Shown piece by piece: positions 7,705 to 16,324 of a stretch of 64,000 nucleotides of DNA (position 1 is its first letter; the number at the start of each line of letters is the position of its first letter). This stretch comes from Streptomyces sp. H39-S7. GTDB taxonomy: Bacteria; Actinomycetota; Actinomycetes; Streptomycetales; Streptomycetaceae. The translations under genes were made by a program, and so were the position numbers. The notes below the pieces were generated by a model. That model was given only the letters and a program-made list of their open reading frames with translations, did not search any database and was not told where the DNA came from. The stretch lies in contig NZ_JAPVLU010000003.1 of the NCBI RefSeq assembly GCF_027158205.1, positions 268,858 to 332,857 on the forward strand, in the 5' to 3' direction.

Positions 7705-7720
7705 AGTGGACTAGACCTTT
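7705..7720 (+). promoter_or_regulatory. DasR-type dre site before nagK
   Basis: AGTGGACTAGACCTTT differs from the consensus TGGTCTAGACCA core at two positions and ends 27 bases before the nagK start. DasR is the GntR-family repressor of amino-sugar genes, relieved by GlcN-6-P or GlcNAc-6-P, and nagKA is one of its known targets in Streptomyces. A separate perfect dyad, GGGGAC-ACT-GTCCCC (7732-7746), touches the start codon region and may replace a normal ribosome-binding site. Confidence 0.7.
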
Positions 7721-7747
7721 CTTTGCGCAGAGGGGACACTGTCCCCC

Positions 7748-8680
7748 GTGAGACACGTCATCGCGCTCGATGTGGGCGGTACAGGAATGAAGGCTGCCCT
7801 GATCGGGGAGGACGGCACGCTTCTGCACGAGGCCCGCCGTCCGACCGGACGGGAACGCGGCCCCGAGGCAGTCGCCGCCACCATCCTCGGCTTCGCCGCC
7901 GATCTGCGGGACCACGGGATCCGCGAGTACGGCGAACCCGCCGCCGCGGCCGGCGTCGCCGTGCCCGGGATCGTGGACGCCGAGGCCGGCATCGCCGTCT
8001 ACGCGGCCAACCTCGGCTGGCGCGACCTGCCGCTGCGCGCGCTGGTATCCGAGCGGCTCGGCGGCATCCCCGTCGCCCTCGGGCACGACGTGCGCACCGG
8101 CGGCCTCGCCGAGGGCCGCATCGGGGCGGGCAACGGGGCCGACCGGTTCCTCTTCCTCCCGCTGGGCACCGGCATCGCGGGCGCCATCGGCATCGACGGC
8201 CGCATCGAGGCGGGCGCGCACAACTCCGCGGGCGAGATCGGCCACATCGTCGTCCGGCCGGGCGGCCCGCTGTGCGGCTGCGGGCAGCGGGGCTGTCTGG
8301 AGACGCTGGCCTCCGCCTCCGCCGTCTCCCGCGCCTGGGCGGAGGCCAGTGGCGATCCCGAGGCGGACGCCGCGGACTGCGCCAAGGCCGTCGAGTCCGG
8401 CGACCCGCGCGCCCTGGCCGTGTGGCGCGAGGCGATCGACGCGCTCGCCGACGGCCTGGTCACCGGCATCACTCTTCTGGACCCCCGGGTCCTCATCATC
8501 GGCGGTGGTCTTGCCGAAGCTGGGGACACACTCTTCGGCCCGCTGCGTGCGGCGGTCGAGGAGCGCATCACGTTCCAGAAGCTCCCGCTCATCGTCCCCG
8601 CCGCCCTCGGGGACACCGCAGGATGCCTGGGCGCGGGTCTGCTCGCCTGGGATCTTCTCTCCGTGGAGGTAACCGCCTGA
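7748..8680 (+). CDS. nagK: N-acetylglucosamine kinase, ROK family
   Basis: The 310-residue protein has the ROK sugar-kinase layout: the ATP loop DVGGTGMK (8-15), a catalytic aspartate at D114 (GHDVRTGG), GEIGH at 163-167, and the zinc cluster CGCGQRGC (176-183), all intact. It phosphorylates free GlcNAc to GlcNAc-6-P. The immediately following, translationally coupled nagA makes this substrate far more likely than glucose. The GTG start has no clear Shine-Dalgarno and sits just after the palindrome 7732-7746, so a leaderless or nearly leaderless mRNA is possible. The dre site at 7705-7720 argues for DasR repression. Confidence 0.93.
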   Translation: MRHVIALDVGGTGMKAALIGEDGTLLHEARRPTGRERGPEAVAATILGFAADLRDHGIREYGEPAAAAGVAVPGIVDAEAGIAVYAANLGWRDLPLRALVSERLGGIPVALGHDVRTGGLAEGRIGAGNGADRFLFLPLGTGIAGAIGIDGRIEAGAHNSAGEIGHIVVRPGGPLCGCGQRGCLETLASASAVSRAWAEASGDPEADAADCAKAVESGDPRALAVWREAIDALADGLVTGITLLDPRVLIIGGGLAEAGDTLFGPLRAAVEERITFQKLPLIVPAALGDTAGCLGAGLLAWDLLSVEVTA

Positions 8681-9843
8681 TGGCCCCCGTAACGACAACG
8701 CAGCGCACGGTGCTGACCGGTGCCCGTGTGGTGCTGCCGTCAGGCGTGGTGGAGAACGGCCGGGTGACCGTCGACGGCGGCCGGATCGTGGCCGACGAGG
8801 CCGCCGAGGCGAACTCCCTCGATCTCAGCGGCCTCACGGTCGTCCCCGGTTTCGTCGACATCCACAACCACGGCGGCGGCGGGGCGTCCTTCACGTCGGG
8901 AACCGCGGACGAGATCCTCACCGGCGTCCGCACCCACCGCGAGCACGGCACGACCACCGTCGTCGCGTCGACCGTCACCGGTGAGATGGACGTGCTGGCC
9001 CAGCGCGCCGCGCTGCTGTCGGAGCTCGTCGAGCAGGGCGACCTGGCCGGCATCCACTTCGAGGGCCCGTTCATCTCGCCGTGCCGCAAGGGCGCGCACA
9101 TGGAGTCGCTGCTGCGCGACCCCGACCCGGCCGAGGTCCGCAAGCTCATCGACGCCGCCCGCGGCACCGCCAAGATGGTCACCCTCGCCACCGAACTGCC
9201 CGGCGGGCTCGACTCGGTGCGGCTGCTCGTCGAGAACGGCGTGATCGCCGCCATCGGCCACACCGACGCGACGTACGAGCAGACGATCGAGGCCATCGAG
9301 GCGGGCGCGACCGTCGCCACACACCTGTTCAACGCCATGCCGACGCTCAACCACCGTGCCCCCGGGCCGATCGCGGCGCTGCTGGAGGACGAGCGGGTCA
9401 CCGTCGAGCTGATCAACGACGGCACCCATCTGCACCCCGCCGTGCTGGAACTCGCCTTCGGCAGCGCGGGCGCCGACCGGGTCGCGTTCATCACCGACGC
9501 GATGGACGCGGCCGGCTTCGGGGACGGGCACTACGACCTCGGCCCGATGGCCGTCGAGGTCAAGGACGGTGTCGCCCGGCTCGTGGAGAACGGTTCCATC
9601 GCCGGGTCCACCCTCACCCTGGACACCGCGTTCAAGCGCGCCGTCACCGTCGACCGGCTGTCGCTGGCCGACACGGTGCGGGCCATCTCGGTCAACCCGG
9701 CCCGGCTGCTCGGCCAGTACGACCGCATCGGCTCGCTGGAGCCCGGCAAGGACGCGGACCTGGTGGTGCTCGACGCCTCGTACGACCTGGTCGGCGTGAT
9801 GCGCAAGGGCGAGTGGATCGTCCGGCCCCCCGAGACCCGCTGA
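8680..9843 (+). CDS. nagA: N-acetylglucosamine-6-phosphate deacetylase
   Basis: The 387-residue amidohydrolase removes acetate from GlcNAc-6-P to give GlcN-6-P, the DasR effector and cell-wall precursor. It shows the N-terminal metal motif HNHGGG (62-67), HFEGPFISPCRKGAH with the metal ligand E128, HLFNAMP, and the catalytic aspartate in ITDAMDAAG. The ATG at 8680 overlaps the nagK stop (TGATG), with GGAGGT ending 9 bases before it, so the operon is tightly coupled. Length is normal and nothing is missing. Confidence 0.96.
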   Translation: MAPVTTTQRTVLTGARVVLPSGVVENGRVTVDGGRIVADEAAEANSLDLSGLTVVPGFVDIHNHGGGGASFTSGTADEILTGVRTHREHGTTTVVASTVTGEMDVLAQRAALLSELVEQGDLAGIHFEGPFISPCRKGAHMESLLRDPDPAEVRKLIDAARGTAKMVTLATELPGGLDSVRLLVENGVIAAIGHTDATYEQTIEAIEAGATVATHLFNAMPTLNHRAPGPIAALLEDERVTVELINDGTHLHPAVLELAFGSAGADRVAFITDAMDAAGFGDGHYDLGPMAVEVKDGVARLVENGSIAGSTLTLDTAFKRAVTVDRLSLADTVRAISVNPARLLGQYDRIGSLEPGKDADLVVLDASYDLVGVMRKGEWIVRPPETR

Positions 9844-9898
9844 GGCGTCCGGAGGCCTCGCAGAAGCCCGCTGAGGCCCTCGGCGACGGCTTCCTGAC

Positions 9899-9927
9899 GG
9901 CGGTCCGCCCCGACCGGGCGGGCCGCC
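9899..9927. terminator. Terminator between nagA and the convergent membrane-protein gene
   Basis: GGCGGTCCGCCC (9899-9910) pairs with GGGCGGGCCGCC (9916-9927) over 12 bp with one G-T pair and a five-base loop. It lies between two convergent stops and can serve both. Confidence 0.7.
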
Positions 9928-9951
9928 GGCGGCAGCCTGCCGCCCGGCCCG

Positions 9952-10920
9952 TTACTTCTTGACCTGGCCTTCCTTCATCCACACCTGGTCGAGGTTGACG
10001 CCGCACTTGTTGCCCGGCGCGCAGGTGAGGGCCAGGGTGTTGGAGCCCTTCTTGAGCTCCACCCAGACGTAGGTGGTGGCCCACGCCTTCGTCCAGTCGG
10101 CGGTCTTCATGTAGTTGTGCATGTTCACCGGGTTGGTGCGGAGCTTGCCGTTCTCACTGAGCGTGAGACCGGCGTCCTCACCGACGTTGCCGAAGCTGAT
10201 GAACAGCGTGTACGTACCGTCCTTCGGCACGTCGAAGGTGTACGAGGCGGTCGCGCCGACGGCGAAGTTACCCACGGACGTGCCGCCCGCGGCCTTGGCG
10301 CCCGGCTGCGCGTTGGACTGCGCGGCTCCGCCGGACAGGGCCAGCGCGGCGGCGTCCACGACCTTCGAGGCGAACTTCTCCGAGGTGCTGGCGGACGGGC
10401 TCGGCGTGACCGGGGCGCTGGTGACCGGCGGGGTGGACGGCTTGTCCTGCGCGGCGTCCTTCTTGCCGTCGCCGCCCGTCATGGCGAAGCCGATGCCGAT
10501 GGCGACCGCGACGACCACCGCGATGGCGCCGATGAGCAGCCCCTTGCGGTTCGGACCCTGCGATCCGCCGCCGCTGCCGCCATGCGGCGCGTACGGGGTC
10601 TGCTGCGTCTGCTGGGTCTGCTGCGCGTACTGGGACGACTGGGGCTGCTGGGACTGCTGCTGCGCGTGGCCCTGGTCGTAGCCCGGCTGCTGCTGGGGCT
10701 GCTGGGGCTGCTGCTGCGGGTAGCCGTAACCGCCCTGCTGCGGCGGGCGGCGCTCGCCGACCCGCTGGACCTGGTTGTACGACGTGCGTGGCACGCCCGG
10801 CTGCGCCACCGGCGCGCCGTCGGTGGCCGCCCCGGAACCGTCGCCCTCGCCGCCCTCGGAGCGATAGAGGTACGCGAAGGGGTCGTCGTTCTCTGAGGCG
10901 CCGTTGTTGCCGGCCGTCAT
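9952..10920 (-). CDS. Single-pass membrane protein with Q-rich cytoplasmic region and carbohydrate-binding-like outer domain
   Basis: I start at the ATG giving MTAGNNGASENDDPF. Residues 1-135 are polar and low-complexity, with many glutamine runs such as QQQPQQPQQQP. A single membrane helix (KGLLIGAIAVVVAVAIGIGF) follows, then a Thr/Pro/Ser linker. The last 130 residues resemble a beta-sandwich carbohydrate-binding module of the CBM6/CBM35 type (YTFDVPKDGTYTLFISFGN, then GVNLDQVWM at the end). The topology suggests an outside domain that binds glycan. The gene stands alone and is convergent with nagA. Ligand and role are unknown, and the CBM assignment rests on pattern only. Confidence 0.75.
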   Translation of the reverse strand: MTAGNNGASENDDPFAYLYRSEGGEGDGSGAATDGAPVAQPGVPRTSYNQVQRVGERRPPQQGGYGYPQQQPQQPQQQPGYDQGHAQQQSQQPQSSQYAQQTQQTQQTPYAPHGGSGGGSQGPNRKGLLIGAIAVVVAVAIGIGFAMTGGDGKKDAAQDKPSTPPVTSAPVTPSPSASTSEKFASKVVDAAALALSGGAAQSNAQPGAKAAGGTSVGNFAVGATASYTFDVPKDGTYTLFISFGNVGEDAGLTLSENGKLRTNPVNMHNYMKTADWTKAWATTYVWVELKKGSNTLALTCAPGNKCGVNLDQVWMKEGQVKK

Positions 10921-11168
10921 CCGCTGTTCACTCCCTAATGGCACATGCCCATCGCGGCGCGGTGCACCCATGGCTCATGATCGATGAGTCCGCGGCGCGG
11001 TCACAAGGCCTGCGCTCTCGCTTCCGCGGCATCGCGGGCGGACATGTTTGACCCACGGAACCCTACCCGGGTCGAGGGACTGCCCGCTCTGGCCTTCGAC
11101 GCATCCCCAGGTGGTTCCGGTTCCGCTGTGACGGGACGCACGTCCGCGGGACGACCTACGGTGGTCCG

Positions 11169-12176
11169 GTGATCAACGAAGACGGCGACGACGACGGCCG
11201 CGCGTGGCCCGGCTGGCGGGACGCCACAGAACACGCCCTCTACGGGCCCGGGGGCTTCTTCGTGCGGGAACGGCCCGCCGCGCACTTCCGCACCTCCGTA
11301 CACGCCTCCCCGCTCTTCGCGCGGGCCGTCGCCGAGCTGCTGCTGCGGGTGGACGAGGCGCTGGGCCGGCCGGACGCGCTGGCGCTGGTCGACGTCGGCG
11401 CCGGCTCCGGCGAGCTGCTGACCGGCGTCCTGGAGGCCCTGCCGGACGGGACGGCCGCGCGGGTGGCGCCGTACGCCGTCGAGCGGTCCGAGCGCCCCGC
11501 CGGGCTCGACGGGCGCATCACCTGGACCGCCGCCCCGCCGCGGGGCGTGCGGGGCCTGCTGTTCGCCAACGAATGGCTCGACAACATCCCCGTCGACATC
11601 GCCGAGGCCGACGGGGCGGGCGAGCCCCGCTACGTCCTTGTCGACCCCGCCGACGGCCGGGAGCGCCCCGGCGGGCCGCTGAGCGCCGAGGACGCGGCCT
11701 GGCTGCGCCGCTGGTGGCCGATTGCCGGGACGCCCGGTGCCCGCGCCGAGATCGGGCTCCCCCGCGACGCCGCCTGGGCGGCGGCCGCCGGTTCGCTGGA
11801 CGCCGGGCTCGCCGTCGCCGTCGACTACTCCCACGAGCGGGCCGCCCGCCCCCCGTACGGCACGCTCACCGGCTTCCGCGACGGCCGCGAGGTGCCTCCG
11901 GTGCCCGACGGCTCCTGCGACCTCACCTCGCACGTCGCGCTGGACGCCGCCGGGGGCGGTGCCCCCCTCGTCACCCAGCGCGCCGCCCTGCGGGCCCTGG
12001 GCGTCTCCGGGGCCCGCCCGCCGCTCGCCCTGGCCTCCACCGATCCCCGCGGCTATCTGCGCGGTCTCGCCACCGCGGGCGAGGCCGCCGAACTCATCGA
12101 TCCCGGCGGCCTCGGCGCCTTCCGCTGGCTCGCGACGCCCGTCGGCGACGCCTGCGACGGTCTGCTGCGGGTGTGA
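11169..12176 (+). CDS. MidA/NDUFAF7-family SAM-dependent protein arginine methyltransferase
   Basis: The 335-residue protein has the class I methyltransferase loop [12 protein letters not shown] (about 75-86), the family hallmark [13 protein letters not shown], and the C-terminal AVDYS...[10 protein letters not shown]...[11 protein letters not shown] of DUF185 (PF02636). In eukaryotes NDUFAF7/MidA dimethylates one arginine of the complex I subunit NDUFS2, the homologue of bacterial NuoD. The very next gene here, 54 bases on, is an orphan nuoD, which makes NuoD the obvious substrate. The GTG start follows a gap with no strong site. The methyltransferase family is clear; the substrate is inferred from the neighbour. 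Confidence 0.85.
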   Translation: MINEDGDDDGRAWPGWRDATEHALYGPGGFFVRERPAAHFRTSVHASPLFARAVAELLLRVDEALGRPDALALVDVGAGSGELLTGVLEALPDGTAARVAPYAVERSERPAGLDGRITWTAAPPRGVRGLLFANEWLDNIPVDIAEADGAGEPRYVLVDPADGRERPGGPLSAEDAAWLRRWWPIAGTPGARAEIGLPRDAAWAAAAGSLDAGLAVAVDYSHERAARPPYGTLTGFRDGREVPPVPDGSCDLTSHVALDAAGGGAPLVTQRAALRALGVSGARPPLALASTDPRGYLRGLATAGEAAELIDPGGLGAFRWLATPVGDACDGLLRV

Positions 12177-12230
12177 CGGAGATCGCCGCCCGCAAGCGCG
12201 GCCGGAGGGCGGGCTGACAGAATGCCGTCC

Positions 12231-13373
12231 ATGACGGAGACCACGATCGGCATCGGCGGCCAGGCCGAGGGCACCGACATGGTGCTGAACATCGGCCCCC
12301 AGCACCCCTCCACGCACGGAGTGCTGCGGTTGCGGATCGTGCTGGACGGCGAGCGGATCATCACCGCGGAACCCGTCGTCGGATACATGCACCGCGGCGC
12401 GGAGAAGCTGTTCGAGGCGCGGGACTACCGCCAGATCATCATGCTCGCCAACCGCCATGACTGGCTGTCGGCGTTCTCCAACGAGCTGGGCGTCGTGATG
12501 GCCGTCGAGCGGATGCTGGGCATGGAGGTCCCCGAGCGCGCGGTGTGGACCCGTACGCTCCTCGCCGAGCTGAACCGGGTGCTCAACCACCTGATGTTCC
12601 TCGGCTCGTACCCCCTGGAGCTGGGCGGCATCACCGCGGTGTTCTACGCGTTCCGGGAGCGCGAGGAACTGCAGAACGTCATGGAGGAGATCTCCGGCGG
12701 CCGGATGCACTACATGTTCAACCGGGTCGGCGGCCTCAAGGAGGACCTGCCGAACGGCTGGCTCGGCCGCGCCCGGCACGCCGTCGCGCAGGTCAGGTCG
12801 CGGATGGGCCGCTTCGACGACCTGGTGCTCGGCAACGAGATCTTCCGCGGCCGTACCCGCGGGGTCGGCACGCTGTCGGCCGAGGCGGTGCACGGCTTCG
12901 GCGTCAGCGGGCCGATCGCGCGCGCGTCCGGCGTGGACTTCGACCTGCGCCGCGACGAGCCGTACCTGGCGTACGGGGAGCTGCAGGACACCCTGCGGGT
13001 CGTCACCCGCACCGAGGGCGACTGCCTGGCCCGCTTCGAGGTGCTGCTCGCGCAGACCCACAACGCGCTGGACCTCGCGGACGCCTGCCTCGACCGGATC
13101 GGCGAGCTGCCGCAGGGCCCGATCAACCAGCGGCTGCCGAAGGTGCTGAAGGCGCCGGAGGGCCACACGTACGCGTGGACCGAGAACCCGCTGGGGCTCA
13201 ACGGCTACTACCTGGTCTCCAAGGGCGAGAAGACCCCGTACCGGCTCAAGCTGCGGTCGGCGTCGTACAACAACATCCAGGCGCTGACGGTGCTGCTGCC
13301 CGGGACCCTGATCGCGGACATGGTGGCGATCCTGGGCTCGATGTTCTTCGTCGTCGGGGACGTCGACAAGTAG
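12231..13373 (+). CDS. nuoD: NADH-quinone oxidoreductase subunit D, orphan copy
   Basis: The 380-residue protein is a full-length 49-kDa/NuoD homologue carrying [14 protein letters not shown] (21-34) and [18 protein letters not shown], the quinone-site region. R55 of HRG corresponds to the arginine methylated in human NDUFS2. No other nuo gene is near, so this is a second, unlinked copy beside the complete nuo operon expected elsewhere. The ATG at 12231 (MTETTIG) is preferred from family starts. An ATG at 12222 has the better spacing to GGAGG (12204-12208) and adds three residues. It probably forms a unit with the methyltransferase upstream. Confidence 0.92.
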   Translation: MTETTIGIGGQAEGTDMVLNIGPQHPSTHGVLRLRIVLDGERIITAEPVVGYMHRGAEKLFEARDYRQIIMLANRHDWLSAFSNELGVVMAVERMLGMEVPERAVWTRTLLAELNRVLNHLMFLGSYPLELGGITAVFYAFREREELQNVMEEISGGRMHYMFNRVGGLKEDLPNGWLGRARHAVAQVRSRMGRFDDLVLGNEIFRGRTRGVGTLSAEAVHGFGVSGPIARASGVDFDLRRDEPYLAYGELQDTLRVVTRTEGDCLARFEVLLAQTHNALDLADACLDRIGELPQGPINQRLPKVLKAPEGHTYAWTENPLGLNGYYLVSKGEKTPYRLKLRSASYNNIQALTVLLPGTLIADMVAILGSMFFVVGDVDK

Positions 13374-13389
13374 CCGGACCGGCCTCCGT

Positions 13390-14406
13390 TCAGGACGAGT
13401 GCGCGCGCAGGCCGCTGACGTCGATCTGCTCGGTCTCGTCGTGCTCGGTGAGGTCGATCACCTCGGCCGCCGCGAGCTGCGCCTCGTGCTCCGCGTACGC
13501 CTCCTCGCCGACGACGTCGGCGAGGTCCTCGTGCGCGCCGCCGGGCGTCTGGGTGCCGAAGAAGTCGAAGCCGCCGAGCGCCCGGCTGGCCGATCCGGCG
13601 CGGTGCGGCTGCGCGTAGGGCAGTACGGCGGCAGCCACGGCGGGCACGAGGCGGTGCTCACGGACCGGCAGGCCGCCGGTGGAGCGGGGGGCCGCCTCGG
13701 GTTCCGGGCGGCTGTGCGTCTCGGCGGACTCGGCCGGCTCCGCGGCCTCGGCCGCCGCGTGCCGTCCCTGGGGTTCGTCGTCGCCGTCGGCCGTGCTGCC
13801 GGCGGCCGCGGCGTCACGGCGCCTGGCCTCCTCGACGGTGCGCAGGGCCTGCTGGCGGGCGGCGTTGCGGTTGAGGTTCAGCAGCGCCTCGTCCGCCCTC
13901 TTGTAGGCGGCCGGGCCGACGAGCGAGGCGGCGATGGCCAGCGGCGCCTTGGCGGCTTCCAGCGCGAGCTGGCGGCGGCCTTCGAGGGCACGGGCGCGCT
14001 CACTCTCGGCCGTGGCGTAGCGGCGGAGCAGATCGGCGTGTTCGGTGCGCAGCCGGGCCAGCTCGGCGCGCTTGGCGCTCAGCCTGGTGTCCAGCCGCAC
14101 GCGCAGCTCACGGGACTCGTCGAGGTCCGTCTCGAGCTCGGCTATGCGCTCGTCCGCGTGCCATTCGTCACGGGCGCGGGCCGTGGTGAGGTCGGCGACC
14201 CGGCGGCCGGCGGCCCGGTCCCACGTGCGCGCCATGACCGCGCCGCCGCAGGCGGCCACCGCCGCCGCCGCGACGACCGCGCGCAGCACCATCGGATCGG
14301 AGCTGAGCCAGGCGGCGGCGACACAGGCCGCCGCTGACCCGGCCAGCGTCATCGGGGGCAGCAGCCGGTGCAGTGGGGGTGAATGGCGGTGGCGTCCTCG
14401 TGGCAT
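13390..14406 (-). CDS. Membrane-anchored coiled-coil protein, unknown function
   Basis: The 338-residue protein starts with two hydrophobic segments (about 19-34 and 39-58). A long charged helical region rich in Glu, Arg and Ala (about 65-190) has heptad character, and the low-complexity acidic tail ends in HDETEQIDVSGLRAHSS. It resembles secreted or membrane proteins conserved in Streptomyces that have no known role. It is convergent with nuoD, with only 16 bases between the stops. No catalytic motif is visible. Confidence 0.75.
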   Translation of the reverse strand: MPRGRHRHSPPLHRLLPPMTLAGSAAACVAAAWLSSDPMVLRAVVAAAAVAACGGAVMARTWDRAAGRRVADLTTARARDEWHADERIAELETDLDESRELRVRLDTRLSAKRAELARLRTEHADLLRRYATAESERARALEGRRQLALEAAKAPLAIAASLVGPAAYKRADEALLNLNRNAARQQALRTVEEARRRDAAAAGSTADGDDEPQGRHAAAEAAEPAESAETHSRPEPEAAPRSTGGLPVREHRLVPAVAAAVLPYAQPHRAGSASRALGGFDFFGTQTPGGAHEDLADVVGEEAYAEHEAQLAAAEVIDLTEHDETEQIDVSGLRAHSS

Positions 14407-14491
14407 GGCTCGAAACTAGCGTGCGAATGGGACGCGTGGGGCCACGGGGCCCGATTTAGCGCGCTCTCTCCGGCATTGCGGGAGACGGTGA

Positions 14492-14543
14492 ATACGGAGG
14501 GCATTCGGATCGACACCATGTGTGTCCGCAATGCCCTCCGTAT
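14492..14543. repeat. Large interrupted stem-loop
   Basis: Perfect 14-bp arms (14492-14505 and 14530-14543) enclose a further CGGA/TCCG and GACAC/GTGTC pairing with one bulged base, so almost the whole 52 bases fold. It lies 62 bases past the stop of the binding-protein gene on the minus strand and 86 bases before the gene at 14406. It may be a terminator, but there is no U-run, and a regulatory dyad is possible. Confidence 0.6.
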
Positions 14544-14604
14544 CCCGCCCGGACCCTTTATGGATCTTTGCGCGACCGGCCGGTCGCGCCGGGCCCCGCG
14601 GGCC

Positions 14605-15573
14605 TCAGCTCTTGAGGAGACCCTTCGACTTCAGGTAGGCGGCGGCGACGTCGGCCGGCTTCTGGCGCTCCGCGTCGACCTTCGCGTTGAGGTCGGTGAG
14701 ATCGGCGGTCGTGAGCGCCGCGGTGAGCTTTCCGAGAACGGTGGCGATATCGGCCGCGCCGGCCTCCTTGGCATTCACCACGGGAAGCAGGTTGTCCGCG
14801 TTCTGCAGCTTCTTGTCGTCCTCCAGGAGCACCAGGTTGAACTGGTCGAGGGTGGCGTCCGTGGTCGTGGTCAGCACCAGCTGGTCGGTGCCGTCCTTGA
14901 CGGCCTGCTTGGACTGGACGGTGCCGACGCCCTTGGGGTCGATGCCGGTGATGTTGATGCCGTACTTGGACTTCAGGCCCGGCGAGCAGAAGGGCCGGTC
15001 CGGGCATTCGTCGCCGGCGGCCAGCTTGACCGGGATCTTGGCGGCACCGAGGTCGCTGAGGGTCTTCAGCTTGTGCTCCGCGGCGAAGTCCTTGCTGACG
15101 GCGAAGGCGTTCTGGTCGATGGCGGGACCGGCGTCGAGAACCTTCAGGCCCTTGGGCTCGGCGAAGGTCTTGAGCGCCGCCACCGTGGCCGCCACGTCGG
15201 CGGAGGCCACCGGAGCCGCCGTGGAGCCGTTCTTCTTGGTGTTGAAGTACTCGGCGAGCGTCGCCGCGTACTCGGGCACGATGTCGATCTGCCCCTTCTC
15301 CAGGGCCGGTTCGTAGAGCTCGCGGTTCTTGAGCGTCTGCACCGAGGTGGAGTAGCCGGCGTCCTTGAGGATCTGCGCGTAGAGCTCGGCGAGCACCGTG
15401 CTCTCGGTGAATCCGGCGGAGCCGATCACCAGGGCGCCCTTCTTCTCCCCGGAGGACGGGGGCGCGCTGTCGGAGGCGCCCTTCTCCAGGCTGTCGCCGC
15501 CGCAGCCGGTGACGCCGGTGAGGAGCAGTGCGGCGGCAGCGGCCACCATCGTGACGCGCAGCGTCGGGTTCAT
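14605..15573 (-). CDS. Glycine betaine/choline-type ABC transporter substrate-binding lipoprotein
   Basis: The ATG at 15571-15573 (MNPTLRVTM) is chosen because GGAGA precedes it by a few bases. A TTG five codons upstream is the alternative. A lipoprotein signal with lipobox GVTGC is followed by an OpuAC/ProX-like domain. IGSAGFTESTVLAELYAQIL and IDIVPEYAATLAEYF are typical of the quaternary-amine binding family. It is the last gene of a unit with two permeases, 38 bases after the second one. It captures an osmoprotectant outside the membrane. The ligand could be betaine, choline or another amine; aromatic-box residues cannot be assigned reliably by eye. Confidence 0.9.
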   Translation of the reverse strand: MNPTLRVTMVAAAAALLLTGVTGCGGDSLEKGASDSAPPSSGEKKGALVIGSAGFTESTVLAELYAQILKDAGYSTSVQTLKNRELYEPALEKGQIDIVPEYAATLAEYFNTKKNGSTAAPVASADVAATVAALKTFAEPKGLKVLDAGPAIDQNAFAVSKDFAAEHKLKTLSDLGAAKIPVKLAAGDECPDRPFCSPGLKSKYGINITGIDPKGVGTVQSKQAVKDGTDQLVLTTTTDATLDQFNLVLLEDDKKLQNADNLLPVVNAKEAGAADIATVLGKLTAALTTADLTDLNAKVDAERQKPADVAAAYLKSKGLLKS

Positions 15574-15610
15574 CGGTTCTCCATCCAAAGGGCACGAGAC
15601 GTCATGACGT

Positions 15611-16324
15611 TCAGGGGGTCGCGGGGGTCGAGGCGGGGGCGAGGCTGCCGGACCGGGGGCGGCGACGGCGCCGCATCGGGTCGAGCAACCACTGCAACGC
15701 GATGAAGATTCCCTCGATCAGCAGCGCCAGTCCTGCCACCAGGACCGCGCCGGCCACCACCTGCGCGGTGATCTGCCGGTTGAAGCCGGCCGTGATGATG
15801 CGGCCGAGGCCGCCGCCGCCCGCCATGGCCGCGATGGTCGCGGTGGCCACCACCTGGACCGCGGCGGACCGCACACCCGTCCAGATCAGCGGAAAGGCCA
15901 GCGGCAGCTCGATGCGGAACAGCAGTTGCCCGCCCGTCATCCCCATGCCGCGGGCGGCCTCGACGACATCGCGGTCGGCCTCGCGCATGCCGACGTAGGC
16001 GTTGGTCATCAGCGGCGGCACGGCGAAGAGCACCAGCGCGATGATGGTCGGCCAGTCGGTGTCCGAGCCCATCGAGAACATCAGCAGGACGAGGATCGCG
16101 AACGTGGGCACCGCGCGGCCCACGTTCGAGATGTTCACCGCGAGCGCGCCGCCCTTGCCGAGGTGGCCGAGGACGATCGCGACCGGCAGGGCGATCAGGC
16201 AGGCCAGCGCCAGGCAGACGACGGTGAAGTACACATGCTCGCCCAGCCGGTGCCACACCCCGTCCGCACCATTCCAGTTGGCGCTGTCGTTCAGCCAGTC
16301 CCAGGCTCCGGATACCGCGTTCAT
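15611..16324 (-). CDS. ABC transporter permease, osmoprotectant family (second permease)
   Basis: The 237-residue protein has about five hydrophobic segments and the binding-protein-dependent permease motif EAARGMGMTGGQLLFRIELPLAFPLI, through which it contacts the ATPase. Its ATG overlaps the stop of the first permease (ATGA, 16322-16326). The C-terminal tail is Arg- and Pro-rich. Together with the preceding permease it should form the heterodimeric channel for the lipoprotein encoded next. Assignment to the OpuC/ProW-like group follows from the operon. Confidence 0.91.
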   Translation of the reverse strand: MNAVSGAWDWLNDSANWNGADGVWHRLGEHVYFTVVCLALACLIALPVAIVLGHLGKGGALAVNISNVGRAVPTFAILVLLMFSMGSDTDWPTIIALVLFAVPPLMTNAYVGMREADRDVVEAARGMGMTGGQLLFRIELPLAFPLIWTGVRSAAVQVVATATIAAMAGGGGLGRIITAGFNRQITAQVVAGAVLVAGLALLIEGIFIALQWLLDPMRRRRRPRSGSLAPASTPATP

